This document shows, piece by piece, positions 1 through 7,848 of a DNA stretch of 64,000 bases. The notes beneath the pieces are model-generated. The model saw nothing but the letters and a program-made list of their open reading frames with translations. It did no database searches and was not told the DNA's origin. Each line of letters begins with the position of its first letter. Position 1 is the stretch's first letter. A program made the position numbers and the translations under genes. The stretch comes from Clostridia bacterium (GTDB lineage: Bacteria; Bacillota; Clostridia; Lutisporales; Lutisporaceae): assembly GCA_035628995.1 (NCBI GenBank), contig DASPIR010000028.1, forward strand, positions 19,690-83,689, given 5' to 3'.

Positions 1-1311
1 CTCATCGGTCGCATCATCCTTGCCATATCTGATGTTATCGGCTATAGTACCTGAAAACAGCACCGCAGTTTGTGGAACAAAACCGATTTTTGCTCTCAAA
101 TCCTTCTGTGTCATATCCCTGACATCTATGCCATCCACCAGTATACTTCCGCTTTCAATATCATAAAAGCGCGGTATAAGATTGATAAGCGTTGATTTTC
201 CTGAACCGGTGCCTCCTATAATTGATGTTATCTCCCCTGGTTTAGCCACAAAGGAAATGTTGCTTATCGCTGGTTCTTCTGCGCCAGGATAGCTGAAGAC
301 AACATCCTTGAATTCCACATAACCTCTCTGCTGATCGGCTTTATTGGGTTGATGAGGGTTAACAATCTCCGGATTCATATCAAGAACTTCATTGATTCTT
401 GCTGCAGACGCCTGTGCACGGGGAACCATTACATACATTATGGATACCATTATGAGAGAAAACATTATCTGCATAGCATACTGAAGAAATGCCATCATAT
501 CTCCCAGCTGCATCTTGCCGCTGTTTATCCTTAGTCCGGCAAACCAAATAATAGCCATAGAGGTAACATTCATGAAAAGCATCATTATTGGCTGCATTGC
601 TGCCATAATCTTATTAACCCTTATAGATGTATCTGTAAGATCTCCATTAACTTCCGCAAACCTGTGCCGTTCTATATCCAGTCTGTTAAATGCACGTATT
701 ACTCTTATACCTGTAAGGTTTTCACGTAATACAAGATTGACCTTATCAAGCTTTTTTTGCAGTGACTTGAATATTGGTACTACCGTAGCCGCAAGAATAC
801 CAATCAGTATCATAAGCACAGGTAAAACGATAGCAAGAATCATGGTCAGTGGCTTATCCTTGGATAATGCCATAATAATACCTCCGATGCACATGATAGG
901 GGCATATATCATAAAACGCATACCCATGACAATAAGCGTCTGCACCTGATTGATGTCATTGGTAGTCCTCGTAATCAACGAAGCAGTACCAACCTTATCA
1001 AATTCATGCAGTGAATAGCTTTCTACCCTTTCAAAAACCTTGCTTCTTATAATTCTGCCATAACCCAATGCAACTCTTGCAGATAAATAACTGCCAACAA
1101 TCGCACAAATGCTGCTTCCCAATGCTACAACAAGCATGTAGCCGCCGTATCTCCATATATAGCCTGTATCGCCCTTCATCATTCCATTATTTACGACATC
1201 TGACATAAGCGTCGGTAAATATAGCTCCGCCATAGCCTGAAGAAATAAAAACAATACAACGAAAAATACAGACCATATGAATGGTTTTAAAAACCTAAAT
1301 AATCTAAACAT
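1..1311 (-). CDS. ABC multidrug/lipid exporter, membrane-ATPase half transporter (3' end cut by window edge)
   Basis: An exporter-type ABC half transporter, N-terminal 437 residues only; the gene continues left of position 1. Reading from ATG at 1311, a six-helix ABC membrane domain fills about residues 1-310, followed by the nucleotide-binding domain with a Walker A GGTGSGKST near residue 364 and the Q-loop region VPQTAVLFSGTIADNIRYG. The LSGGQ signature and Walker B lie outside the window. Such proteins (BmrA/LmrA and YheI/YheH types) export drugs or lipids as homodimers or heterodimers. The MarR gene ends 47 bp upstream in the same direction, so the two probably form a regulator-exporter operon. 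A second half transporter may follow downstream, outside the window. The family call is secure; the substrate is unknown. Confidence 0.93.
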   Translation of the reverse strand, partial: MFRLFRFLKPFIWSVFFVVLFLFLQAMAELYLPTLMSDVVNNGMMKGDTGYIWRYGGYMLVVALGSSICAIVGSYLSARVALGYGRIIRSKVFERVESYSLHEFDKVGTASLITRTTNDINQVQTLIVMGMRFMIYAPIMCIGGIIMALSKDKPLTMILAIVLPVLMILIGILAATVVPIFKSLQKKLDKVNLVLRENLTGIRVIRAFNRLDIERHRFAEVNGDLTDTSIRVNKIMAAMQPIMMLFMNVTSMAIIWFAGLRINSGKMQLGDMMAFLQYAMQIMFSLIMVSIMYVMVPRAQASAARINEVLDMNPEIVNPHQPNKADQQRGYVEFKDVVFSYPGAEEPAISNISFVAKPGEITSIIGGTGSGKSTLINLIPRFYDIESGSILVDGIDVRDMTQKDLRAKIGFVPQTAVLFSGTIADNIRYGKDDATDE

Positions 1312-1358
1312 AAATAACCCTTTCCATCAGCTAAAGCTGCATAACCCGCTAGTATAAT

Positions 1359-1784
1359 TTAATCTAATCTATCAAATATTTCCTTCATTTCCAGTATAAG
1401 CTCATTTAACCTTTCAATGTCTTTGTCATTAAACGAATCCAGTCTCTCCATCATCTCTCCCTTGATTCTTTTAATATTTTCATTAATATATTCTTCGCCT
1501 TTTTTTGTCAAAGCTAAAATAATTACTCTTCTGTCATTGGAATCAAATGCTCTCTCCACAAAACCGTCATTTATCAGCTTATCTGCTATAACAGTGAGAT
1601 TAGGTTTTGGAACCATCATTTTTTCACTGTAATAGCTCATTGGCTTTCTATTTTCCTTGCTGATATGGAATAAAAGCCCCATCTGCTGCTTTGGCATTTC
1701 AAAAGTAGGATGAACCCTCATAAGTTTTTTGAACATTGCAGGTAAAAAATTCAACAAGTTTTCAGCTAGTTTCTCCCTATCCAA
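1359..1784 (-). CDS. MarR-family transcriptional regulator
   Basis: A 141-residue winged-helix regulator of the MarR family, the usual length. The recognition region (about residues 50-75) and a wing with NDRRVIILALTKKG are visible. The start is TTG at 1784; the in-phase region has no better start, and GGAGG lies 10 bases upstream. MarR proteins normally repress neighbouring transporter genes and are released by small ligands. It lies just upstream of the ABC exporter and probably controls it together with itself. A set of TAACTA/TAGTTA inverted half-sites lies at 1839-1870 in front of it. Confidence 0.9.
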   Translation of the reverse strand: MDREKLAENLLNFLPAMFKKLMRVHPTFEMPKQQMGLLFHISKENRKPMSYYSEKMMVPKPNLTVIADKLINDGFVERAFDSNDRRVIILALTKKGEEYINENIKRIKGEMMERLDSFNDKDIERLNELILEMKEIFDRLD

Positions 1785-1838
1785 GAATGATGCACCTCCA
1801 TTTATTACTCTTCTTACGTAATTTACTATCTATAATTA

Positions 1839-1870
1839 TAACTACTTATAATAGTTACGTTTTATAACTA
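1839..1870. promoter_or_regulatory. Putative MarR operator: three alternating TAACTA half-sites
   Basis: TAACTA (1839-1844), TAGTTA (1852-1857) and TAACTA (1865-1870) are spaced exactly 13 bp apart, giving two overlapping inverted repeats with 7-bp spacers. They lie about 55-85 bp upstream of the marR start, where a promoter would be. MarR dimers typically bind such AT-rich dyads and repress their own operon. Assignment to this MarR is inference. Confidence 0.55.
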
Positions 1871-1917
1871 TTATATAATATCACTATTATTATTATATGG
1901 CAAATACTTTTTCATAC

Positions 1918-1969
1918 AAAAAATAATAGTGCTGTACTCATTTTGCTGAGTACAGCACTATTATTTTTT
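1918..1969. repeat. Perfect 23-bp inverted repeat (hairpin) between divergent genes
   Basis: Two perfectly complementary 23-nt arms (1918-1940 and 1947-1969) surround a 6-nt loop TTTTGC. The core is AGTGCTGTACTCA, and the arms end in A6/T6, so it resembles a bidirectional terminator. It lies between divergent genes, where no transcript obviously ends. Confidence 0.8.
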
Positions 1970-2149
1970 GCATATGTTAATCAAATCTATTTTGTGGGCA
2001 ATTATTGAGTTAATTCCATAAATTAGCTTATTTTCTATAAGAAATTTTCAAATTTTGCGTCAAGACATGTATATAGCACATATCATGGAAGTGTACGCAC
2101 TAAAGACTCCCTTATGCGTACTAATTTAGCAGTATACCTGGAGGGTCTT

Positions 2150-2740
2150 ATGGATAAGAAATTATATAAGCGATATATTGAGAACTTCGATATCAATCTG
2201 TTGGATTGCAGACCCCTTGGTGGAGGCCACAACGGAATTGTATATCTACTGCCCGAAGGGAAGGTTATCAAGATATGCTATGAAGCCAATAGCTGCAAAA
2301 AGGAATACGATATTCTAAAAAGAATAAAGAGAAATAATTATTTCCCTCGAGTATACGGCATGATGGGAAATTACATGATAAGGGACTATGTGGATGGAAT
2401 CACTCTCAGTAAACATATCAAGCACTATGGCTTTGACAAGAAGCTGGCGGTGAACCTGATGGAGCTTTTAGAAGAATTCAAAAGATTGAATTTTAAGAAG
2501 CAGGATATACGCTGCAAGGATATAATGATTCAGCCTGATGGTCGACTGATGGTCATTGATCCTAAAAAGTTCTATTCAAAACAACGTGATTTTCCCAAAC
2601 ACCTGTCCAAAGGTTTGTATAAACTGGGGGTGCTTGACAGCTTCATGAATATTGTCAGGGAAGAGAAGCCGCAGCTATACAAGCAGTGGCACAGCAAGGT
2701 TAATGACTATATCTATCAAAAACAAAATGAGTATAAATAG
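2150..2740 (+). CDS. Small protein-kinase-like (RIO/APH-type fold) protein, function unknown
   Basis: A 196-residue protein resembling a minimal eukaryotic-type kinase fold. It has a glycine-rich loop GGGHNGIVYLL (about residues 24-34), a following lysine in VIKICYE, and a catalytic-loop-like segment RCKDIMIQPDGRLMVIDP (about 121-138) in which IDP stands where DFG is expected. The usual HxD aspartate is replaced by CKD, so catalysis is uncertain. The ATG at 2150 has GGAGG five bases upstream; an earlier in-frame ATG at 2114 has none. It is monocistronic and ends at a strong bidirectional terminator. It could be a lipopolysaccharide-kinase or RIO-like enzyme, or a pseudokinase. Confidence 0.75.
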   Translation: MDKKLYKRYIENFDINLLDCRPLGGGHNGIVYLLPEGKVIKICYEANSCKKEYDILKRIKRNNYFPRVYGMMGNYMIRDYVDGITLSKHIKHYGFDKKLAVNLMELLEEFKRLNFKKQDIRCKDIMIQPDGRLMVIDPKKFYSKQRDFPKHLSKGLYKLGVLDSFMNIVREEKPQLYKQWHSKVNDYIYQKQNEYK

Positions 2741-2744
2741 CAAA

Positions 2745-2784
2745 AAAGACTGTATCAGGTGAAATTGCACCTGATATAGTCTTT
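2745..2784. terminator. Bidirectional terminator between convergent genes
   Basis: Stem of 17 bp (2745-2761 with 2768-2784; one G-U pair) and a 6-nt loop, with A-rich and T-rich flanks. It lies between the convergent kinase-like gene and the GNAT gene, so it can serve both. Confidence 0.9.
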
Positions 2785-2785
2785 C

Positions 2786-3532
2786 TTAATATGCTAAAGC
2801 ATCTTCAAAACGTACATAGTTCAGTAATTTGCTCTCCTTAAACAGCCACAAACCAACAAAACCTTCATTTATCAATTTTCCCTGCTGCTCAAGATCACCA
2901 AGGGGTATGCTTAAAAGCTTGCTTGTTTTCTTTTCTGCCATTGGCTCCAGATCCATGTGAAGGATGAACCTCCACATCCCATCTTTTCCATCTTTATCAG
3001 TTCCATATTTTTTCTTGAGTGCTTTTATTCTTAAACCGCTTTTAATTATATTAAATAAGCTGAAAACATTCTGAGGAGATACAGTACAAAGCAAATGACT
3101 GTAGCCAAATTCCTTCACCATTGGTATGGCTTGCTGCAGTGTCAAGCTCTGCAGCGAATTTCCCCTGTAATCAGGATGTACAACTGTCGTTTCAAGATGA
3201 GCCACCTTTGCCAGCTCTTTCTGCGGCATATTTATGTCATTTCCCAGATTTTTCTCAGACCAGCCCGGAAAACCTATATAACGATAAGCAATCAGCTCTC
3301 CTGCTTTATTGTATACACCAATTATTTTTGCTCCGTTTTTCATATCCTCAAGCATATCTTCGTAAGAATCCATGTATAGTACCTGCTTGTTGGGAAGCTG
3401 GTTATAGACATATTTCTGGAGTTCAACTGCAGCTTTAAGCTCTCCTGTTGTTATAAGTCGCATAGCATACTCATCCTGTTCTATTCTATCATCCTTGTGT
3501 TTAATTAGTTGTCCTGTCTTTAATACCATCAT
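2786..3532 (-). CDS. GNAT-family N-acetyltransferase
   Basis: A 248-residue protein with a GNAT acetyl-CoA binding motif in its middle (TVVHPDYRGNSLQSLTLQQA, about residues 115-134). An aminoacyl or polyamine-type acceptor is possible, but the substrate cannot be read from the sequence. The start is ATG at 3532, with AAAGGAGG seven bases upstream; a longer reading from 3589 would swallow the ribosome binding site. The promoter region in front carries paired GACAACTT inverted repeats, so expression is probably repressor-controlled. It lies directly downstream of a BusR-like regulator, from which it is separated by a terminator. Confidence 0.85.
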   Translation of the reverse strand: MMVLKTGQLIKHKDDRIEQDEYAMRLITTGELKAAVELQKYVYNQLPNKQVLYMDSYEDMLEDMKNGAKIIGVYNKAGELIAYRYIGFPGWSEKNLGNDINMPQKELAKVAHLETTVVHPDYRGNSLQSLTLQQAIPMVKEFGYSHLLCTVSPQNVFSLFNIIKSGLRIKALKKKYGTDKDGKDGMWRFILHMDLEPMAEKKTSKLLSIPLGDLEQQGKLINEGFVGLWLFKESKLLNYVRFEDALAY

Positions 3533-3584
3533 ATGTCGGCCTCCTTTCAAAATCCCTTTGGTTTTAGCAGATTCTCCACAGTGT

Positions 3585-3665
3585 GACAACTTTTGTCATA
3601 TTATCAAGTTGTCTCTTTAATTAATAATATCACAGACAACTCATTATTGTCAATCAAGTTGTCTG
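3585..3665. promoter_or_regulatory. Operator array: two inverted repeats of GACAACTT
   Basis: Four copies of the same half-site form two dyads. The first is GACAACTT (3585-3592) with AAGTTGTC (3606-3613); the second is CAGACAACT (3633-3641) with AGTTGTCTG (3657-3665). All arms are perfect. On the minus strand a TTGACA (-35) and TATTAT (-10) with an 18-bp spacer lie inside the second dyad and just downstream of it, so a bound protein would block the GNAT promoter. The regulator is unknown; the BusR-like protein next door is one candidate. Confidence 0.65.
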
Positions 3666-3679
3666 TTAGATAAAAAATT

Positions 3680-3705
3680 AACTGCTATCTTCTCAGATAA
3701 CAGTT
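3680..3705 (-). terminator. Terminator of the BusR-like gene
   Basis: Stem AACTGCTATC (3680-3689) with GATAACAGTT (3696-3705), one G-U pair, 6-nt loop. On the minus strand it is followed by T6 at 3672-3677. It lies directly after the stop of the gene ending at 3713. Confidence 0.85.
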
Positions 3706-3712
3706 TTTTAAA

Positions 3713-4360
3713 TTAAACTTTATTTACGTATTTATCTACCTTGTCAGAAATATTAGCATCATTCCCTACATAAAGAATAATATCATTTGAGTAAAACACC
3801 AGTTTCGGTCCCGGTGACAGATACAGGTGTCCGGAGCGGTTTATTCCTATTATCGTCGCACCTGTATGATCCCAGAAACGCACCTCCCCGATTGATTTTC
3901 CTATGAGATGGCTTTTTTCAGATATTTTCAGCTCCAAGGGATATATAATTCCAATATTTCTAAGAAGCATAGCCTGCTCAATAACCGAGTCCACCCGTTC
4001 AATAACAGATTTTTCAATGGACCTTTTTTCATCCATTAGTTTGTAAATATCCTCTCTAAGGGACAAAATTCTATCTTTTGACTGGTACTCCTTTATGAAA
4101 GTATTAGCTGCTTCTTTGGATTTTATTAAAATACCTTTTTTTTCGATAACATTCACAACCCGCAGCTCTTCCAGCAGCTTCAATGCTCTTCTGATTGTTT
4201 CCGGAGAAACGCTGTACTTGCCCGAAAGTGTAGATCGTCCTTTGACCATTTCGCCAACTTTCCATTCGTCGTTAAGAATACTATAAGCTATATCCAGTGC
4301 TATCTTCTCATATTTTGCAACAGATTCACCTTTATCTTCCAAATGGTTTTTCAAATTCAT
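3713..4360 (-). CDS. GntR-family regulator with C-terminal RCK_C (TrkA-C) domain, BusR-like
   Basis: A 215-residue regulator. An N-terminal GntR/YtrA-type winged helix (about residues 12-80, with SPETIRRALKLLEELRVV) is followed by a coiled-coil stretch with many charged residues (about 85-135). The C-terminal RCK_C domain spans about 140-215. This order matches BusR, the c-di-AMP-binding repressor of osmolyte uptake in streptococci. In that family c-di-AMP binds RCK_C and enhances DNA binding. No osmolyte ABC transporter is adjacent here, but a BCCT betaine transporter lies at 18731. ATG at 4360 has GAGGG six bases upstream. The domain call is firm; the ligand is inferred. Confidence 0.85.
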   Translation of the reverse strand: MNLKNHLEDKGESVAKYEKIALDIAYSILNDEWKVGEMVKGRSTLSGKYSVSPETIRRALKLLEELRVVNVIEKKGILIKSKEAANTFIKEYQSKDRILSLREDIYKLMDEKRSIEKSVIERVDSVIEQAMLLRNIGIIYPLELKISEKSHLIGKSIGEVRFWDHTGATIIGINRSGHLYLSPGPKLVFYSNDIILYVGNDANISDKVDKYVNKV

Positions 4361-4466
4361 TTCAACACCCTCTGCAATTCTTAATTCAAATTATTAAATA
4401 TTACATACTCTAATTCTTCTATTCTTGTAAGCAGTTGTCAAGCAAATTATACTTTACACCAAGGAA

Positions 4467-5831
4467 CTATTCCTGTTCTTGGCTTTCTAAATGTCTTGCA
4501 TCCAGATGCCTCATTTCCATTATAAGAAAAATTCCTGTTATTATTGACGAAGTTAAATCTGCTACAGGTCCAGCCATCAGCACCCCATCCAAACCATAGA
4601 ACCTTGGCAGGATAAGCAATGCAGGTATAAGTATTAAAACCTGCCTTGATAATCCTAAAAAGGATGCATGCTTTGGCTTTCCAACCGCCTGGAAATAGTT
4701 TGAAGATACTATCTGGAATCCAATAATCGGAAGGAAGATTAGAAATATCTTTATTGCTCTAGCTCCAAATTTTATCAGTTCTGCATCTTCCCTATTAAAC
4801 ATAGCAACTAGCTGGTAAGGAAATATCCTTGTAGCTATAAATCCGATAAATGCAATGGATGTAGCAGCAAAAATCGCCAGCTTCAAAGCTTTTTTCACCC
4901 TGTCAAACTTTAGCGCACCATAGTTATATCCAATTATGGGCTGGGCTCCTTGATTTATACCAAATATCGGCATGAGTATCAGCATAGTGATGCTCATAAC
5001 TACACCCATTCCTGAGACCGCAATATCTCCGCCATATACAGTCAGGCTCTTGTTCATGATAACATTTAACAGGCTTGCAGCCATCTGCATCAAGAATGGA
5101 GCCGCACCTAAGGTAATGATTTTAACAACCATCGGCAAATGCAGCTTCAAATTTTTCAGATGGACCTTAAGAATGCTTTTGCCTCCCAGAAAATGATAAA
5201 GTACCCATACCGCTGATACCGTCTGTGATAAGACAGTTGCTATAGCAGCACCCTTGATGCCCCAGCCAAATACAAAGATAAAAATGGGGGCTAATATTGT
5301 ATTCAAAATGGCACCTATCAGCATTGTGAACATAGCGATTTTGGGATTCCCCTCAGCCCTGATGAAGTTGTTCATTCCAAAGCCTATTGTCTGGGCTACA
5401 GTCCCCCAGAGTATGATTCCTAAATAGTCCTTTGCATACGGGAGCACCGCCTCACTGGCTCCAAAAGACCTTAAGAGCGGCTCTAAAAAAATCAGGCCTA
5501 TAGCCGATATTATCACTGCTGCGACAATTAACAGCACCATTGCATTTCCTAAAATGAGCTCAGCTTCTTCCTTTTTTCCTTCTCCCAGTCTAATAGAAAT
5601 CAATGAGTTTGCCCCTATACCTATAAGCATGGCAAAGGCCATAATCGCCAACATAATCGGAAAGCCTATAGTTATTCCGGCAATTCCTAAAGAACCTACA
5701 CTATTCCCGATAAAAATACGGTCTACTACATTATATAAAGCATTTACCAGCATTCCTACAATTGCCGGTATTGAAAACTTCACTAGAAGTTTTGATACTT
5801 TCTCTTCTCCCAGCTGTCTCGATCGATCCAT
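4467..5831 (-). CDS. MATE-family multidrug/sodium antiporter
   Basis: A 454-residue integral membrane protein with about 12 predicted hydrophobic segments in two homologous halves, typical of MATE exporters of the MepA/DinF type (usual length about 450). The N-terminal FSIPAIVGMLVNALYNVVDR and GNSVGSLGIAGITIGFP segments are characteristic. It should export cationic drugs or metabolites using a Na+ or H+ gradient. The start is ATG at 5831 behind GAGGAG; the longer TTG reading at 5855 is not supported. No regulator is obviously linked. Confidence 0.92.
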   Translation of the reverse strand: MDRSRQLGEEKVSKLLVKFSIPAIVGMLVNALYNVVDRIFIGNSVGSLGIAGITIGFPIMLAIMAFAMLIGIGANSLISIRLGEGKKEEAELILGNAMVLLIVAAVIISAIGLIFLEPLLRSFGASEAVLPYAKDYLGIILWGTVAQTIGFGMNNFIRAEGNPKIAMFTMLIGAILNTILAPIFIFVFGWGIKGAAIATVLSQTVSAVWVLYHFLGGKSILKVHLKNLKLHLPMVVKIITLGAAPFLMQMAASLLNVIMNKSLTVYGGDIAVSGMGVVMSITMLILMPIFGINQGAQPIIGYNYGALKFDRVKKALKLAIFAATSIAFIGFIATRIFPYQLVAMFNREDAELIKFGARAIKIFLIFLPIIGFQIVSSNYFQAVGKPKHASFLGLSRQVLILIPALLILPRFYGLDGVLMAGPVADLTSSIITGIFLIMEMRHLDARHLESQEQE

Positions 5832-5982
5832 TCTGCTCTCCTCTACTTGAAACAAATATTATTTCAGTTTATAGCATTTCCATTTTTGCGCATATAATTA
5901 CTGATTGATATTGTAATAATACTAGCTATATCCAAGAAAATCAAGCATTGCTTGTGGGTTTGAGGATATTTCTTAAACTGCC

Positions 5983-6012
5983 TTGCAGCAGATAGTTGAA
6001 TTCTGATATAAT
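5983..6012 (+). promoter_or_regulatory. Sigma-A-type promoter for the TM1266-family gene
   Basis: TTGCAG (5983-5988), an 18-bp spacer and a perfect TATAAT (6007-6012), 34 bp upstream of the start codon at 6046. Confidence 0.65.
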
Positions 6013-6045
6013 GAATATATAGTTAATTATTTAACGAGGTGTGCA

Positions 6046-6297
6046 ATGGAAAGTGATAGCAGGATTGCCGTAATAGGCATAGTGGTACAGAACAGAGAAG
6101 AAACAAGCAGAAAGCTTAATGAAATATTGAGTACTTTCGGCAATATAATTGTAGGAAGGATGGGCATACCCTATAAAGAGAAGGATGTGTCTGTTATGTC
6201 CATAATAGTTGATGGTACGAATGATGAAATCGGCGCATTGGCCGGGAAGCTTGGAAGTATAAATGGTGTTAAGGCAAAGGTTGCATTGACACATTAA
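6046..6297 (+). CDS. TM1266-family putative iron-only hydrogenase system regulator
   Basis: An 83-residue ACT-like (NikR C-terminal-like) ferredoxin-fold protein. RIAVIGIVVQNRE at the N-terminus and the segment GRMGIPYKEKDVSVMSIIVD match the TM1266 family, which often sits with [FeFe]-hydrogenase maturation genes. Its biochemical role is not established. No Hyd maturation gene is in this window. GAGGTG lies four bases before the ATG, and a good promoter lies upstream. The next gene follows only after a structured leader, so this one is probably monocistronic. Confidence 0.85.
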   Translation: MESDSRIAVIGIVVQNREETSRKLNEILSTFGNIIVGRMGIPYKEKDVSVMSIIVDGTNDEIGALAGKLGSINGVKAKVALTH

Positions 6298-6323
6298 CAA
6301 ATTGACCAATACTCTAAGATGGC

Positions 6324-6438
6324 GGAGTTTTCCAACATCAAGGAGAATATTTAATCCTGACGAGATGGAAGGCTCTTATCGAAGGGGGAATACGCATGTT
6401 GAATACTGCTGTAAACTCCTCCTGACAAATACAGGAGG
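6324..6438 (+). ncRNA. Candidate riboswitch (unrecognised class) with overlapping terminator
   Basis: A structured leader in front of the ECF S-component gene. GGAGTTT (6324-6330) pairs perfectly with AAACTCC (6413-6419), and inside it CAACAT (6333-6338) pairs with ATGTTG (6396-6401). The enclosed 57 nt can form two small hairpins, giving a junction-like fold. Directly after it, CCTCCTG (6418-6424) pairs with CAGGAGG (6432-6438), followed by TTTATTATTTAT. The 5' arm of that terminator-like hairpin shares bases 6418-6419 with the closing helix, so the two folds compete. I did not find the signature boxes of TPP, FMN, cobalamin, THF, preQ1, lysine, glycine or purine riboswitches. The class and ligand are unknown. 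Confidence 0.5.
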
Positions 6439-6479
6439 TTTATTATTTATCATATTATTATTTTAATGGAGGTTTTATT

Positions 6480-7004
6480 GTGAGTAGTAATTCTAAGAAA
6501 ATACAATTTATGACTAGAACGGCACTTTTGCTTGCATTGGTAATCACTGTACAAATGGCAGGAAGGCTTATACCCAATAGCAACTTCGTGGTAGGCCCAC
6601 TTGTGAATGCATGTCTGCTTATTTCTACTGCCCTTGCAGGAGTGTGGAGCGGAATCATAATTTCTGTTATCTCACCTTTTGCATCACTTATTAATAATCA
6701 TGCCCCTGTAGCAGCAGCACTGCTGCCCTTTGCCCCTTTCGTCGCAGCTGGCAACGCTGTATATGTTCTATGCTACTATTTGCTAGGAAAGAAAAATTCC
6801 GTTGTAGGTGTGGGTATCGGATCGATATTGAAATTTGCTTTTCTCTATTCATCTATAAATATATTCCTTCAGTTATTTAGCTTCCCTAAGTTCGCTAAAG
6901 TACTGACATTCCTCTTTGGATGGCCTCAGCTGATAACAGCCCTGATAGGCGGTATACTCGCCCTCGCTGTTGTGAAGATATTAAAAGGCCATATTACAGA
7001 GTAA
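6480..7004 (+). CDS. ECF transporter substrate-specific (S) component
   Basis: A 174-residue hydrophobic protein with about six membrane segments, the size and pattern of an energy-coupling-factor S component. An early MTRTALLLALVITVQMAGR segment begins helix 1. S components bind a vitamin or cofactor precursor and dock on a shared EcfA-EcfA'-EcfT module, which is not in this window. The start is GTG at 6480, with GGAGG seven bases upstream. The structured leader in front suggests control by the imported compound, as for many S components. The substrate cannot be assigned; FolT, HmpT or NiaX-like roles are all possible. Confidence 0.8.
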   Translation: MSSNSKKIQFMTRTALLLALVITVQMAGRLIPNSNFVVGPLVNACLLISTALAGVWSGIIISVISPFASLINNHAPVAAALLPFAPFVAAGNAVYVLCYYLLGKKNSVVGVGIGSILKFAFLYSSINIFLQLFSFPKFAKVLTFLFGWPQLITALIGGILALAVVKILKGHITE

Positions 7005-7013
7005 AAAGCATAA

Positions 7014-7051
7014 AAAATGAAGAGAATCTTTGAAAAGATTCTCTTCATTTT
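7014..7051. terminator. Strong bidirectional terminator between convergent genes
   Basis: Perfect inverted repeat with 16-18 bp arms (AAAATGAAGAGAATCTTT from 7014, complement ending at 7051) and A/T-rich ends on both sides. It ends both the ECF S-component transcript and the long Mo-hydroxylase maturation cluster. Confidence 0.93.
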
Positions 7052-7847
7052 ATTTTATTTCCCTCATATGTTTTAAGTGACCGTTGTTTTTTACAAGCAA
7101 TATCTCAGAGAGAATACCAAAGGCTATCTCGGAGGCAGTATCCCCGCCCAGGTCCAGACCTATAGGCGCATATACCTTTTCAAGTTCAGACCTGTCGCAG
7201 CCTTCGTCCAAAAGCTGGTCAAAGACATATTTCGTCTTCTTACGGCTTCCTATCATTCCTACATAAGCAGCGTCCCTTCCTATTGCAGCCTTCAAAGCTT
7301 CAGTGTCGCATATATGTCCTCTTGTTACAATTACTACATAGCAGTTGTTGTCCAAGGGATAATTACTCATGCATTCACCGATATTCCCAATAAAGATATC
7401 GCAGCCGGGAAACCTTTCAGCATTTCCGTATTCCTCCCGGTCCTCAATAATCACTGCATGAAAGCCCATCAGCTCTCCAAGCTTATATAATTCAAGAGCT
7501 ATATGTCCGCCGCCAGCTATAACCAGCCTGTCCTTTTCCTTGAATACCTTTATGAAAACACTTGCTTTTCCCCCGCACTGCATATGCAGTTCGCCGGATT
7601 CCGTAAGCTCCAGCTCCAGAAGTCTGTTTTTCCCTTCTTCCATGCTCTCAAGTGCGTATTTCCTGGCTGTATTTTCAAAGTTTCCTCCACCAATTGTACC
7701 CATGGTTGTTCCATCCTCAAACACAGCCATCATAAAGCCTTGCTTGCCTGGTGATGACCCTTCTTCCTCTACTAAAGTAACAAGAGCTGCTTTCCTGTTA
7801 GCCTTGATTTCCGCAGCCAGCTTTTCCATAAGTGCGTATTCCATCAT
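7050..7847 (-). CDS. xdhC: XdhC/CoxI-family molybdenum hydroxylase maturation protein
   Basis: A 265-residue protein. The N-terminal XdhC_CoxI domain has EEGSSPGKQGFMM (about residues 28-40) and GTIGGGNFE; a C-terminal Rossmann domain has VIAGGGHIALELYKLG (about 112-127) and VGMIGSRKKT. XdhC proteins bind the molybdenum cofactor, promote its sulfuration and insert it into xanthine-dehydrogenase-type enzymes. The start is ATG at 7847 behind GGAAGGTG; only one base separates it from the stop of yqeB, so translation is coupled. It is the last gene of the maturation cluster and ends at the terminator at 7014-7051. Confidence 0.92.
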   Translation of the reverse strand: MMEYALMEKLAAEIKANRKAALVTLVEEEGSSPGKQGFMMAVFEDGTTMGTIGGGNFENTARKYALESMEEGKNRLLELELTESGELHMQCGGKASVFIKVFKEKDRLVIAGGGHIALELYKLGELMGFHAVIIEDREEYGNAERFPGCDIFIGNIGECMSNYPLDNNCYVVIVTRGHICDTEALKAAIGRDAAYVGMIGSRKKTKYVFDQLLDEGCDRSELEKVYAPIGLDLGGDTASEIAFGILSEILLVKNNGHLKHMREIK

Positions 7848-7848
7848 T

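Larger units (their letters stand above)
1785..2149. other. Intergenic region between divergent marR and kinase-like gene
   Basis: This 365-bp region separates two divergent genes. From left to right it holds the marR ribosome binding site, the repeated TAACTA operator-like sites, a perfect 23-bp inverted repeat (1918-1969), and an AT-rich stretch. Just before the right-hand gene is a short dyad GTACGCA (2093-2099) / TGCGTAC (2115-2121). No coding sequence is supported: an in-frame ATG at 2114 has no ribosome binding site. Confidence 0.6.

Noticed and set aside
3585..3665. Repeated GACAACTT blocks as a short CRISPR-like array
   Set aside because: The repeats are only 8-9 bp, alternate in orientation as dyads, and overlap a promoter; an operator explains them better.
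6031..6309. 92-codon minus-strand frame overlapping the TM1266-family gene
   Set aside because: The plus-strand gene has a promoter, a ribosome binding site and a recognisable family; the minus frame has none.
6324..6438. Assignment of the ECF leader to a known riboswitch (TPP, cobalamin, THF, glycine)
   Set aside because: The CGAAGGGGG and GGGAA segments give loose resemblance to the glycine and cobalamin classes, but the defining boxes (CUCUCAGG, GCCACUG, CUGAGA) are missing.
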